A stretch of 64,000 nt of DNA, from assembly GCF_014595995.2 (NCBI RefSeq), contig NZ_CP063989.1, forward strand, positions 2,046,001 through 2,110,000. Direction: 5' to 3'. This document shows positions 1 through 8,417 of the stretch, piece after piece (position 1 is the stretch's first letter; each line of letters opens with the position of its first letter). The notes under the pieces were generated by a model, which saw only the letters and a program-made list of their open reading frames with translations, was not told the origin of the DNA and ran no database searches. This DNA comes from Actinomyces respiraculi. Lineage in GTDB: Bacteria; Actinomycetota; Actinomycetes; Actinomycetales; Actinomycetaceae. A program made the translations under genes and the position numbers.

Positions 1-836
1 TGCCCGGCGGGGTCGAGGGCGGTGCGCCAGGCCTGGGCCTCAAGGTCCTTGGTCAGCGGCTCGCCCAGGCGTGCGGCGACCTCGTCGCCGGCCCGGGTGC
101 GCCAGCGCATCTGCCCGGAGTAGGTCATGAACATCACCGGCCGCACGACGCCGTCGCGCAGGGCCTCGGCGTAGCCGTAGGAGTAGTCGGCGTGGGAGCG
201 CTTGATGCCGCCGGGCTCCTCGTCGTAGCGCACGAAGGGGATCGGGGACTCGTCGGAGCGGAAGGGGGTGCCGGTCAGGGCCAGGCGTCGGCGGGCAGGG
301 GTGAAGGCCTCGCGCACGGCGTCGCCCCAGCTCCTGGCATCACCGCCGTGGTGGATCTCGTCGAGGATGACGAGGGTGCGGCGGGCGTCGGTGCGGGCGC
401 GGTGAAGGTTGGCGTTGGCGGCCACCTGCGCGTAGGTCAGGGCCACGCCGTCGAAACGGGAGCCGAGCGCCCCCTGGGAGTTGGTGTAGGAGGGGTCGAG
501 GTGGATGCCGACTCGGGCGGCGGCCTCGGCCCACTGGTACTTCAGGTGCTCGGTGGGGGCGACGACGGTGACCTGGTGGACGTCGCCGCGGCTGAGCAGC
601 TCGGTGGCGATGCGCAGGGCGAAGGTCGTCTTGCCTGCGCCGGGGGTGGCGACGGCGAGGAAGTCCTCGGGCATGGAGGACAGGTAGGCGTCCAGGGCTT
701 CGGCCTGCCAGGCGCGCAACGACCCCGCCGTGCCCCAGGCGGCACGCCGCGGGTAGGCCGGCGAGAGGTTCTCGGCGGCGAAGATCGAGGGCTGGGTGGG
801 GTGTCCTGCTGCCTTGGAGCCGCGCGCGGGACTCAC
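1..836 (-). CDS. DEAD/DEAH-box helicase, 3' end beyond window
   Basis: Superfamily 2 helicase N-terminal part; the C-terminus lies outside the left edge. The GTG start at 836 overlaps the TGA of the upstream DUF3039 gene (GTGA), so the two are translationally coupled. Visible motifs: an aromatic/Gln region before the P-loop (LRAWQAEAL), Walker A ATPGAGKT at about residues 63-70, Walker B/motif II DEIH at 159-162, motif III TGT near 188-190. Proteins of this type beside DUF3039 are a conserved actinobacterial pair. The exact role (DNA repair or restriction-like translocase) is not established from sequence. Family sure, function not. Confidence 0.88.
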   Translation of the reverse strand, partial: MSPARGSKAAGHPTQPSIFAAENLSPAYPRRAAWGTAGSLRAWQAEALDAYLSSMPEDFLAVATPGAGKTTFALRIATELLSRGDVHQVTVVAPTEHLKYQWAEAAARVGIHLDPSYTNSQGALGSRFDGVALTYAQVAANANLHRARTDARRTLVILDEIHHGGDARSWGDAVREAFTPARRRLALTGTPFRSDESPIPFVRYDEEPGGIKRSHADYSYGYAEALRDGVVRPVMFMTYSGQMRWRTRAGDEVAARLGEPLTKDLEAQAWRTALDPAG

Positions 837-1219
837 TGACCACCCCGGCCGAAGGGGAAGTGGGGTCGACGCGGGCCCTTGGAGCCGTCGGAGCCGCCGT
901 CCTTCATCTTCTCGTAGATCTGCTTGCAGGTGGGGCACACGGGGTAGCGCGACGGGTCGTGGCCGGGGGTCCACACCTTGCCGCACAGGGCGACGACGGG
1001 GCGTCCGGTGGCTGCTGCTGCGGCGATGCGGTCCTTGCGCACGTAGTGGGCGAAGCGGTCGGCGTCGCCGTCGTCGGTGCTGAGCAGCTCCTCACGCTCG
1101 AGGACGGCGGTGCCGGTGGAGGCCCCGGTGGAGGGGTCCGAGAGCGGGCGGCCGGGCTCGCTGGGGCCGCTGGGGGCGTCCGTACTGGCCACGGGGGGCG
1201 TCGTGAGGTGCTGGCGCAT
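833..1219 (-). CDS. DUF3039 domain protein
   Basis: About 128 aa. The C-terminal half carries the DUF3039 signature: an acidic, aromatic stretch (DADRFAHYVRKDRI) and a Cys-rich end with LCGKVWTPG and PVCPTCKQIY, three cysteines that could form a zinc site. The N-terminal 55 residues are low complexity (Pro/Ser/Thr). An in-frame start further upstream would add an Arg-rich stretch, so the ATG at 1219 was chosen. It overlaps the helicase start by four bases. Molecular function unknown; its fixed linkage to the helicase suggests a partner or accessory factor. Confidence 0.85.
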   Translation of the reverse strand: MRQHLTTPPVASTDAPSGPSEPGRPLSDPSTGASTGTAVLEREELLSTDDGDADRFAHYVRKDRIAAAAATGRPVVALCGKVWTPGHDPSRYPVCPTCKQIYEKMKDGGSDGSKGPRRPHFPFGRGGQ

Positions 1220-1447
1220 ACGTTCCAGTGTAGGCCGGGGCGCTGGGGGTGCCCCCGGGCGGGTGCTGTGGTTCTTCTCCCGCCGACGACGCCGCCCCCG
1301 CCGGTCCCGCCGAGCCCGCTTGCCCATCCACAAGACCCGGCATGGAGTCCGACGACGGCGAGGGGCCACCTCCGGTTGGGAGGCGACCCCTGGCGGGTGG
1401 ACGGGGGCCCGCGGGTCCCTGAGCGGGGCGGGCGCGACGCCGTCGGA

Positions 1448-2185
1448 TCAGTGCGTGCTCAGCAGGCCGGCGGCCGCCGGGTCGACGAGGACGAGGGCGT
1501 CCGCGTGGTTCTGCATGACGGTGGCGGGCCACTCGGCGCTGACCTCGCCCTCGACGAGCTGGCGCACGGCCTCGGCCTTGTTCTCACCGGTGGCGATGAG
1601 GACGAGCGTGCGGGCCTTCATGATGGTGCCCAGCCCCTGGGTGATGCAGTGCGTGGGGACGGCGTCGATGTCGCCGTCGAAGAAGCGGGCGTTGTCGCGG
1701 CGGGTCTGCTCAGTCAGGACGTCGATGTGGGTGGAGGAGTCGAGGGGCCCACCGGGCTCGTTGAAGCCGATGTGGCCGTCGGCGCCGATGCCCAGGATCT
1801 GCAGGTCGCAGTAGCCGGCGGCGGCCATCGTGGCCTCGTACTCGTCGCAGGCGGCCTGGAGGTCGGGGTTGAGGGCGTCGGGGCCGTGGAGGGCGCCGGG
1901 GCGCATGTCGACGCGCGAGCGCAGGTTGCGCTCCATGAAGGTGGCGTAGCGCTCGGGGTGGCCCTCGGGCAGGCCGACGTACTCGTCGAGCATGAAGCCG
2001 GTGACGTCCTTGAAGGAGATCCGGCCCGCCTCGCAGCGGCGCGTGAGCTCGTCGTAGAGCGGCAGCGGGCTGGAGCCGGTGGCGGTCCCCAGGACGGCAT
2101 CGGGCTTAGTGGTGAGCAGCTCCTCGATGGCGTCAGCGGCCCGCTCGGCGATCTGCTCGGCGGTGTCCAGGACGATAAGCTCCAT
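1448..2185 (-). CDS. nagB: glucosamine-6-phosphate deaminase
   Basis: Converts glucosamine-6-phosphate to fructose-6-phosphate and ammonia, the last step of amino-sugar and sialic-acid catabolism; cytoplasmic. 245 aa, near family length. Motifs: GTATGSSPLPLY phosphate-binding loop (residues about 33-44), FMLDEYVGL with the catalytic Asp region, GIGADGHIGFNEPG, and VPTHCITQGLGTIM. The ATG at 2185 has a good ribosome site (AAGGGAGA). Upstream sequence carries the TCTGACGTCT operator seen before other nan genes, so it is likely co-regulated with them. Same strand as the ABC exporter upstream, but with its own control region. Confidence 0.95.
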   Translation of the reverse strand: MELIVLDTAEQIAERAADAIEELLTTKPDAVLGTATGSSPLPLYDELTRRCEAGRISFKDVTGFMLDEYVGLPEGHPERYATFMERNLRSRVDMRPGALHGPDALNPDLQAACDEYEATMAAAGYCDLQILGIGADGHIGFNEPGGPLDSSTHIDVLTEQTRRDNARFFDGDIDAVPTHCITQGLGTIMKARTLVLIATGENKAEAVRQLVEGEVSAEWPATVMQNHADALVLVDPAAAGLLSTH

Positions 2186-2270
2186 CTGTTCTCCCTTGGG
2201 GGTTCGGGTCCATGGCGGCGTGCGCCGGTGCGCCTCGGTGCGCAGGTCCAGCATACCCACCGTACGCGTG

Positions 2271-2287
2271 AGACATCTGACGTCTGT
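2271..2287 (-). promoter_or_regulatory. candidate NanR-type operator before nagB
   Basis: Contains AGACATCTGACGTCTGT. The core RTCTGACGTCT recurs before nanA, nagA and both oligopeptide-type transporter units. It lies about 85 bases upstream of nagB. The GntR protein encoded at 20574-21317 is the likely ligand (inference). Confidence 0.65.
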
Positions 2288-2316
2288 AGGGTCGTCCTCG
2301 TGTGGCCCGGACCGCC

Positions 2317-4029
2317 TCAGCGGACCTCCTCGTGCCCGGGCCAGGAGCGGATCGTGGTGAGCACCCGCGGCCCCCGCTCATCGAGGTACCGGCCTCCCAG
2401 GACGATGCCGCCCCAGGTGGCGCCCGCTGCCCACAGCAGGCCGCCCGCGAGGACGAGCCACCCCCACGCCCACATCCCGCTCACCGCCGTGACGGCAAAG
2501 CCCGCGACGACGGGGGCAGTCATGAAGCCGATGATGACGAAGCCGACGATCTGGACCAGGGCGGCAATGAAGGCCGTGCCGGAGGTGCGCGACTTCATCA
2601 GGCTCTCCCCCGGCGCGTTCATCTCGTAGAGCACGAGCACGCTCATGACGCTCGACCAGGCGTAGGCGCAGCCCATGACGGCGACGCTGAGCCCCAGCAC
2701 AGCCGGCAGGATGTCCCACCGTCCACTCGCCCCGGCACCGAGGCAGGCCACGACCACCACCAGGGGCACCTGCCACAGGGCCGCGGCGACCACACGCCCC
2801 AAGCGGTCGTTGCGCCCGCTCAGCCCGGCCGACACGTGCTGCCACAGGGCAGTGGAGTCGAAGGCGAGGTCGTTGTGCAGACCCCAGCCGCACATGAGCG
2901 CGAGGAAGACGGCCCCGGCGAGCACGGCCGGTGGCGCCTCGCCCCAGGACAGGACGCGCCCGAAGGAGATCGTGGTGCCGCCCCCACTCAGGGCGGCCTG
3001 CCGGCTGCCGAGGAAGGCGACGGTCAGGATGGCCGGGACGAAGACCAGCGCGACCGCCTGGGCCAGGTAGCGGGGGTCGGAGCGCCAGTAGCGCAGGCAC
3101 CGGGTGGCGACGGCGGCCGCGGCAGAGGGCATGAACCGTGCGAGGCGCGCGTGCCACGCCAGGGCTCGCACCGCCCCGGTGCTGCGCTGCCCGGCGCTCT
3201 CGTAGGAGCGAGCCCGGGCCGAGGCGCGGGCGGGCCCCGTCATTACGCGCCGGGTCACCCGCTCCCAGGCGGGCAGGAGCGCGAGGGGCACGATGACGGA
3301 CCCGAGGGCCAGGGCCACGGCGGGCAGCACATGCCCCTGGGCGAGGTAGCCGGGGGCCGCAGCCGCCCAGCCGACGGGGGTCAGGCCCACCCCGACCGCG
3401 CCCGTGCGCAGCGCGGCCAGCAGGCCGTCCGGGTCGTCGAGGCTCAGGTTGGACAGCAGCGAGGGCAGCGTGGCGATGGCGAGGATCGCGAGCATGCCGA
3501 CGACACCCGCCAGCTCGCGTCCGCGGCGGGACTGGGACACACCCGCCCCGATGACGATGACGCGGCCGAGCAGGACGCAGGTGGCGAGCAGGGCGGGCGC
3601 GAGCACGAGGGAGAGCAGGGCGGCGCCCACCTCGCCGGCGAGCGCCCACACGAGCGCCGGCAGCAGCGTCCCCAGGGCGGTCAGGACGCCAGTGATGCCA
3701 CAGGCCGCGGCCACGGCCAGTCCCCGCGACAGCGAGCGCGAGGGCGCGATCCAGGCGGCCATGGCGCGCGGGTCGAGCGTGGCGTCCACACCGGTGAACA
3801 GGAGTGGGACGAGGGTCCAGCCCAGGACCGTCAGCGCTCCGACGCCGGCGAGAACCTGGGCGATGACGTCGACGGGCGCCTGCCCCAGGGCGACGGTGCC
3901 GAACAGGAGCAGCCCCAGGAACCCGATCCCGTAGATGGCGCCGATGACGGTAGCGATGAGCGCCCACACGTTGCGCGAGAGCGCGTTGAGGGTCAGGCGC
4001 CACCTCAGACGGACGAGGGTCGCAACCAC
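2317..4029 (-). CDS. ABC-2 type transporter permease
   Basis: Integral membrane subunit, about 570 aa, with roughly 12 hydrophobic segments spread along the chain (for example the Leu/Val/Ala-rich runs near residues 15-70 and 90-150). It starts at GTG 4029, preceded by GGAGGAG at ideal spacing and overlapping the end of the ATPase gene by 25 bases, so the pair is coupled. Substrate cannot be read from the sequence; the length suggests two fused ABC-2 membrane halves. The membrane partner assignment rests on the operon. Confidence 0.85.
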   Translation of the reverse strand: MVATLVRLRWRLTLNALSRNVWALIATVIGAIYGIGFLGLLLFGTVALGQAPVDVIAQVLAGVGALTVLGWTLVPLLFTGVDATLDPRAMAAWIAPSRSLSRGLAVAAACGITGVLTALGTLLPALVWALAGEVGAALLSLVLAPALLATCVLLGRVIVIGAGVSQSRRGRELAGVVGMLAILAIATLPSLLSNLSLDDPDGLLAALRTGAVGVGLTPVGWAAAAPGYLAQGHVLPAVALALGSVIVPLALLPAWERVTRRVMTGPARASARARSYESAGQRSTGAVRALAWHARLARFMPSAAAAVATRCLRYWRSDPRYLAQAVALVFVPAILTVAFLGSRQAALSGGGTTISFGRVLSWGEAPPAVLAGAVFLALMCGWGLHNDLAFDSTALWQHVSAGLSGRNDRLGRVVAAALWQVPLVVVVACLGAGASGRWDILPAVLGLSVAVMGCAYAWSSVMSVLVLYEMNAPGESLMKSRTSGTAFIAALVQIVGFVIIGFMTAPVVAGFAVTAVSGMWAWGWLVLAGGLLWAAGATWGGIVLGGRYLDERGPRVLTTIRSWPGHEEVR

Positions 4030-4829
4030 GACAGCTCCTCCCGGGTGGCGGGGGCTCCCACGAGCTGGGCGAAGCGGGTGTCGAGGTCCATGCCGGCGGC
4101 TACCTCCCCGGTGGTGCCCGCGGCCAGGACGCGCCCGTTGTGGATGACGGCCACGTGGGTGCAGAAGCGCTGGACGGTGGCCATGACGTGGCTGGAGATG
4201 ACGACGGTTCCCCCGGAGGCGGCGAAGTCGGTGAGCAGCGCCTGGATGGTCTGGGCGGAGACGGGGTCGACGGCCTCGAAGGGCTCGTCGAGGACGAGCA
4301 CAGCGGGTGAGTGGACGAGGGCGCAGGCGAGGTGGACCTTCTTGCGCATACCGGCGGAGTAGTCGGTGACGAGGGTGGTGCCGGCCTCCCACAGGCCCAG
4401 GACGTGCAGGAGCTGGGTGGCGCGCTCGATGACGGTCTCGCGGTCCAGACCCCTCAGGAGCCCGGCGTAGGTGACGAGGTCGAGGCCGGAGAGGCGGTCG
4501 AAGGTGCGCAGCCCGTCGGGCAGGACGCCGAGCTGGGCCTTGGCGCGGGCGGGCTCGGCCCAGACGTCGATGCCGTGGACGAGGACGCGTCCGCCGTCGG
4601 GCACCAGCAGCCCCGTGGCCATGGACAGGGTGGTGGTCTTGCCCGCACCGTTGGGGCCGACGACGCCGTAGATGGAGCCCGTGGGCACGGCCATCGTCAG
4701 GGTGTTGACGGCGATCTTCTGACCGAAGGCCTTGCTCAGGTCCTGGCACAGGAGGGCAGGCACGTTCCCGGGGGCGTCGGGTGCTGACGGCGGGCGGAAG
4801 ACAGACGACGAGGTGTCGGTGCTGGACAT
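4005..4829 (-). CDS. ABC transporter ATP-binding protein
   Basis: 274 aa ATPase of the multidrug/lantibiotic/ABC-2 exporter class. Walker A GPNGAGKT near residue 59, signature YSAGMRKKV near 158, Walker B VLVLDEPF near 180, switch His in SSHVM. First gene of a two-gene exporter with the downstream permease. Nothing in the neighbourhood names the substrate; the nan genes nearby are importer systems and do not need it. Confidence 0.92.
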   Translation of the reverse strand: MSSTDTSSSVFRPPSAPDAPGNVPALLCQDLSKAFGQKIAVNTLTMAVPTGSIYGVVGPNGAGKTTTLSMATGLLVPDGGRVLVHGIDVWAEPARAKAQLGVLPDGLRTFDRLSGLDLVTYAGLLRGLDRETVIERATQLLHVLGLWEAGTTLVTDYSAGMRKKVHLACALVHSPAVLVLDEPFEAVDPVSAQTIQALLTDFAASGGTVVISSHVMATVQRFCTHVAVIHNGRVLAAGTTGEVAAGMDLDTRFAQLVGAPATREELSWLRPSSV

Positions 4830-4963
4830 GGCCTCATCCTAGGGAGAGGGGGCCGCGAGCACCTCATCCGCCAGAAGGAATCGGGGCACTCCTGGCGGAG
4901 GAGAGGCCGGACCTGGCCGCACTGACTCTGCGCGGGGCACAGACTCAGCGGGGCACAGACGCC

Positions 4964-4998
4964 GCGGGGGCGCACCACGTCGTGTGGTGCGCCCCCGC
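4964..4998 (-). terminator. strong hairpin downstream of hup
   Basis: Perfect 15-bp stem (arms 4964-4978 and 4984-4998) with a 5-nt loop, 50 bases after the hup stop. No clear T-tract, as is common in high-GC actinobacteria. Confidence 0.8.
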
Positions 4999-5048
4999 GT
5001 GTGCTGGGTGCTCGTGCGGCTCGCGCCGCACGCTGCCTCAGAGGGTCG

Positions 5049-5330
5049 TCACTTGGCGACGGCCTTCTTCAGGGCGGAGCCGACGGTCAGCCTGACGCCG
5101 TAGCCGGCCGGGATCTGGATCTCCTCGCCCGTGCGGGGGTTGCGGCCGGTGCGGGCGGCGCGCTCGACGCGCTCGACGCCCATGAGGCCCGTGATCTTGA
5201 CAGCCTCGCCCTTGGCGACGTTCTCGACGAGAACCTCCTGGAAGGCGCCGAGGAAGGCGTCGGCCTGAACCTTGGTGAGGTCGGCCTTCTCGGCGATGGC
5301 GGCGATGAGCTCGGTGCGGTTGACGGACAT
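5049..5330 (-). CDS. hup: HU family DNA-binding protein
   Basis: Nucleoid protein that bends and compacts DNA as a dimer. 93 aa, the normal HU length. Starts MSVNRTELIAAIAEKADL; contains GRNPRTGEEI in the DNA-gripping arm and ends in the typical Lys-rich SALKKAVAK. The ATG at 5330 has a GAGAGG ribosome site. Lacks the long Lys/Ala tail of mycobacterial Hlp. Single-gene transcript bounded by its own promoter and hairpin. Confidence 0.97.
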   Translation of the reverse strand: MSVNRTELIAAIAEKADLTKVQADAFLGAFQEVLVENVAKGEAVKITGLMGVERVERAARTGRNPRTGEEIQIPAGYGVRLTVGSALKKAVAK

Positions 5331-5386
5331 GTATCTGCCTCTCAGTCGTAGGTGGGCACCGGGTCGGTTCGGTGCCGCTGGCCGTA

Positions 5387-5416
5387 ACGCTATGCGTAAG
5401 CGGGCCGTTTTGTCAG
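5387..5416 (-). promoter_or_regulatory. hup promoter
   Basis: On the minus strand CTGACA (5411-5416) and TAGCGT (5387-5392) are separated by 18 bases, a good housekeeping promoter match. It leaves a leader of about 50 bases before hup. Confidence 0.6.
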
Positions 5417-5500
5417 ATATCGCGGCGTTTCGCGTGGCGTGGAGACCCCCACGTTCCCACTCGTCACACGTGTCACACGGACCACGCGATCGGCAGGGGG

Positions 5501-6190
5501 TCAGGCGTTCCTCACGGCGTCGGCGAACCAGGAGGTGATGGTGGTCGGGTGCGTGATGGCGGTGCCGACGACGACGGCGAAGGCCCCGTGCTGCATGGCG
5601 AGCGCGGCCTGGGCCGGGGTGTGGACACGTCCCTCGACCACGAGCGGCACCCGGGCGATGGCGGCAACCTGGTCGATGAGCTCGACGTCGGGGCCGTCCG
5701 TCGTGGGACGCTCGCCGGTGTAGCCCGCCAGGGTGGTGCCCAGGATGTCGGCACCGCCGTCCTGGGCCGCCTTGGCGTCGTCGAGGCTGCCGCAGTCGGC
5801 CATGACGAGGATGCCCGGACGGGCCTGCTTGAGGCCCTCGACGGTCTGGGCGAAGGTGAGGGTGTCGGGGCGGGGGCGGCGGGTGGCGTCGATGGCGACG
5901 ATCTCGGCACCGGTGGAGGCCACCGCGATGGCGTGCGTGAGGGTGGGGGTGATGAAGACGCCGTCGTGGCCGTCCTTCCACAGGCCGATGACCGGCACGT
6001 CGACGTGCTGGGTGATGAGGGCGAGGTCGGCCAGGCCCTGGGCGCGGATGCCGACGGCGCCGCCGGCCACGCAGGCCTGGGCAACCTCGTCCATGGTGCG
6101 CGGGTCGCGCATGGGCTCACCGGGGTAGGCCTGGGCGGAGGCGATGAGACCGCCGCGCAGCTTCTCGAGGACGGGGTTGAGGGTACTCAT
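5501..6190 (-). CDS. nanE: N-acetylmannosamine-6-phosphate 2-epimerase
   Basis: Converts ManNAc-6-P to GlcNAc-6-P. 229 aa TIM barrel of normal length, starting at ATG 6190. Motifs: GGLIASAQAYPGEPMRDP at the N-terminus, GAVGIRAQG, GLWKDG with the conserved Lys, EIVAIDATRRPRP, and VVEGRVHTP. It follows nanA-nanK on the same strand. A stable hairpin separates it from nanK and may tune its expression. Confidence 0.95.
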   Translation of the reverse strand: MSTLNPVLEKLRGGLIASAQAYPGEPMRDPRTMDEVAQACVAGGAVGIRAQGLADLALITQHVDVPVIGLWKDGHDGVFITPTLTHAIAVASTGAEIVAIDATRRPRPDTLTFAQTVEGLKQARPGILVMADCGSLDDAKAAQDGGADILGTTLAGYTGERPTTDGPDVELIDQVAAIARVPLVVEGRVHTPAQAALAMQHGAFAVVVGTAITHPTTITSWFADAVRNA

Positions 6191-6271
6191 ATGTGCTTCC
6201 TTACGTGTTCGGTGGGCTCGTGGCTGGTGGGCGGCGTGGGCCCGGCGGGCGCGGGACCGGGCAGTGCGCGC

Positions 6272-6308
6272 GCTCCGGCGCCGCGACCGGTGTCCGCGGC
6301 GCCGGAGC
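6272..6308 (-). other. intercistronic hairpin between nanK and nanE
   Basis: Perfect 14-bp GC-rich stem (6272-6285 with 6295-6308), 9-nt loop, in the 124-base gap between the nanK stop and the nanE start. It could attenuate or stabilise the operon mRNA. Confidence 0.6.
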
Positions 6309-6314
6309 ATCGTG

Positions 6315-7346
6315 TCACGAGGTGCGGGACAGGCGCAGGTGCGCCTCGTGCGCAGCCCCGATGATGGGTGCCGTGGTGCCCAGGGTGGCCGGCAGCAGCT
6401 CAGTGTCCCGGGCGACGAGGTCGATGAGCTCGGCCGCGACGGTCTCACGCAGGGGCCCCCACCACAGCTCTCCCGAGCGGGCGAGGCCTCCGGAGATGAT
6501 GACCGTGTCGGGGTCGAGGACGGTGACCACCTGGGCGATGGCCTGGCCCAGGGCGATGGCCGCCTCCCGGTAGACCCGCTGGGCGGTGGCGTCGCCGTCG
6601 TCGGCCAGACGTTCGACGGCGAGAGCGGTGGTAACGTCGGTGGCGCCAGTGGCCTCCCGGTAGCGTCGGGCGATCTGGGGACCTGCGCCGACGGCCTCAA
6701 GGTGGCCGGAGCGCCCGCAGGTGCACATCTCCTGCCCGGCCAGCCCACTGGGCATGTGGCCCATCTCACCGGCGACGTAGTGGGCTCCGTGGTGGACGCT
6801 GCCGCCGAGGATGACGGCGCCCCCCACACCGGTGCCGACAGCGACGACGAGGGCGGTGCGCGCGCCTGCGCCGGCACCGATCCAGGCCTCGCCCGCGGCG
6901 TAGGCGTTGACGTCGTTGTCGACGTGGACGAGTGGGGCCTCGCCGTCGGGACCTGTGACGCCTGCGGCCCGCAGCCGGGCGCCGACGCCGGAGACGATGT
7001 CCGTGCCGGGCCAGTCGGTGATGGCGTCGGTGGCGGAGGTGACGACACCGCGGTCGGCGTCAATGACGCCGGCGGAGCCGATGCCGACGGCGAGCGGGGT
7101 GGCCGTCTCGCCGGGGCGGGTGCGGGTCCCCGCCGCCACGACGTCCGTCACGAGCCCGGCGATGGCGTCGAGCATGCGTTCAGGGCCATCGTGGGCCGGC
7201 GTCGGCACCTCGAGGACGTCACTGAGGACGGTGCCGTCGATGCCGACCAGGGCAGCGGCGATCTTCGTCCCGCCCAGGTCGACCCCGACGAGGACGTCGT
7301 CGGTGCCGGGTCGGGGCGTCGTGGCGGTGGGGACCGGCGCGGTCAT
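6315..7346 (-). CDS. nanK: N-acetylmannosamine kinase, ROK family
   Basis: Phosphorylates ManNAc to ManNAc-6-P. 343 aa. ROK hallmarks: N-terminal ATP loop VGVDLGGTKIAAAL, the sugar-site stretch VHVDNDVNAYAAGE, VAVGTGVGGAVILGG, and the zinc motif CTCGRSGHLE, whose last Cys is replaced by His. The ATG lies one base after the nanA stop, so translation is coupled. Position between nanA and nanE supports ManNAc rather than glucose as substrate. Confidence 0.92.
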   Translation of the reverse strand: MTAPVPTATTPRPGTDDVLVGVDLGGTKIAAALVGIDGTVLSDVLEVPTPAHDGPERMLDAIAGLVTDVVAAGTRTRPGETATPLAVGIGSAGVIDADRGVVTSATDAITDWPGTDIVSGVGARLRAAGVTGPDGEAPLVHVDNDVNAYAAGEAWIGAGAGARTALVVAVGTGVGGAVILGGSVHHGAHYVAGEMGHMPSGLAGQEMCTCGRSGHLEAVGAGPQIARRYREATGATDVTTALAVERLADDGDATAQRVYREAAIALGQAIAQVVTVLDPDTVIISGGLARSGELWWGPLRETVAAELIDLVARDTELLPATLGTTAPIIGAAHEAHLRLSRTS

Positions 7347-7347
7347 G

Positions 7348-8265
7348 TCAGACCAGGCCCCGGCTGCGGGCGATGGCGACGACGCCCTCCTTGGTCTCGC
7401 CCTCGAGGGCCTTGACCGGGTACGCCATCTCGTTGGTGGCGATGGTGCCCTGGGCCTCCATGGCGGTCTTGAAGGCGCCGATGCCCCTGGCGTCGCCGGA
7501 GCGGCCCTGCGGGACGAAGACGATCTCGAAGCCCTCGTTGATGCCGTCCTGGATGCGGCGAACCTCGTCCCAGTCCTTGGCCTGGGCGGCGGCCCACATG
7601 TCGGCGTAGGCGCGGGGCTCGACGTTGCCGTAGCCGGGAACGACGCCGTCGCCGCCACCCAGGAGCATGCCGTCGACGACGCACTCGTGGCCGGTGAGCA
7701 GGACGAGCGGGTGGCCGGCCTTGTCGTTGAGCTGGACGAGGCGGCGGAAGGCGACGTCGTCGCCGGAGGAGTCCTTGATGCCGGTGACGACGCCCTCGGT
7801 GCCGAGCTTGACGAGCATCTCGGCGGCGAGCTTCGTGCCGTTGAGGCGCACGGGGACGTCGTAGGCGAAGAGGGGCAGGCTGGTGGCGGCGGCGATGGCG
7901 CGGAAGTGGTCCTCAATCTCCGCCATGTCGTTGATGGCGTAGAAGGGGCAGGTGGCGACGATGGCGTCGGCCCCGAGGGCCTCGGCGCGCTTGGCCTGCT
8001 CGATGACGCGGGCGCTGGTGGTCTCGATAACGCCGACGAGGACCGGGACCCGGCCTGCGGTGTGCTTGATGACGCGCTCGGCGACGGCGTCGCGCTGGGC
8101 GTCGGTAAGGTAGGCGACCTCGCCGGAGGAGCCACCGACGAAGAGGCCGTTCATGCCGTTGTCGATGAGGAAGTCCACGACCTTGTCGACGGACTCGAAG
8201 TCGATCTCACCATCCTTGAAGGGCGTGACGACGGGGGGGATGACGCCGGTAAAGCGGGTGTCCAT
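7348..8265 (-). CDS. nanA: N-acetylneuraminate lyase (DapA/NanA family)
   Basis: Cleaves sialic acid to ManNAc and pyruvate. 305 aa class I aldolase of the DHDPS/NAL family. GGSSGE at 44-49 is the pyruvate-carboxylate loop, Tyr135 (AYDVP) the catalytic tyrosine, and Lys164 in GIKDSSG the Schiff-base lysine. Family members also act on other 2-keto-3-deoxy acids; the flanking nanK and nanE make sialic acid by far the best guess. The ATG at 8265 has an AGAAGAGAG ribosome site, and the operator sits 26 bases upstream. Confidence 0.9.
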   Translation of the reverse strand: MDTRFTGVIPPVVTPFKDGEIDFESVDKVVDFLIDNGMNGLFVGGSSGEVAYLTDAQRDAVAERVIKHTAGRVPVLVGVIETTSARVIEQAKRAEALGADAIVATCPFYAINDMAEIEDHFRAIAAATSLPLFAYDVPVRLNGTKLAAEMLVKLGTEGVVTGIKDSSGDDVAFRRLVQLNDKAGHPLVLLTGHECVVDGMLLGGGDGVVPGYGNVEPRAYADMWAAAQAKDWDEVRRIQDGINEGFEIVFVPQGRSGDARGIGAFKTAMEAQGTIATNEMAYPVKALEGETKEGVVAIARSRGLV

Positions 8266-8290
8266 GAGTACTCTCTTCTTTGACAGTTGA

Positions 8291-8307
8291 TCAGACGTCT
8301 GACGTCT
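8291..8307 (-). promoter_or_regulatory. candidate operator before nanA
   Basis: A perfect 12-bp palindrome TCAGACGTCTGA (8291-8302) overlaps a second half-site GACGTCT. It shares the core TCTGACGTCT with the other candidate sites, 26 bases before the nanA start. Confidence 0.75.
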
Positions 8308-8417
8308 AGGCCTAAGTGTGCCAGACGCGGCCCACCCACGCCACCCCTACACGGGATCGATGGCGATCATTCCCGACCCCGGGCGGGGCGGCGTGGGTGA
8401 GAGCGTTGAGGGGGCGG

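Noticed and set aside
860..4362. Very long plus-strand open frames opposite nagB and the ABC exporter genes
   Set aside because: Composition (Gly/Ala/Arg/His/Asp-rich, no motifs) is that of antisense frames in high-GC DNA; the minus strand carries clear conserved proteins. The same holds for similar long frames opposite nanA, the transporters, glyA, gcl and the adhesin.
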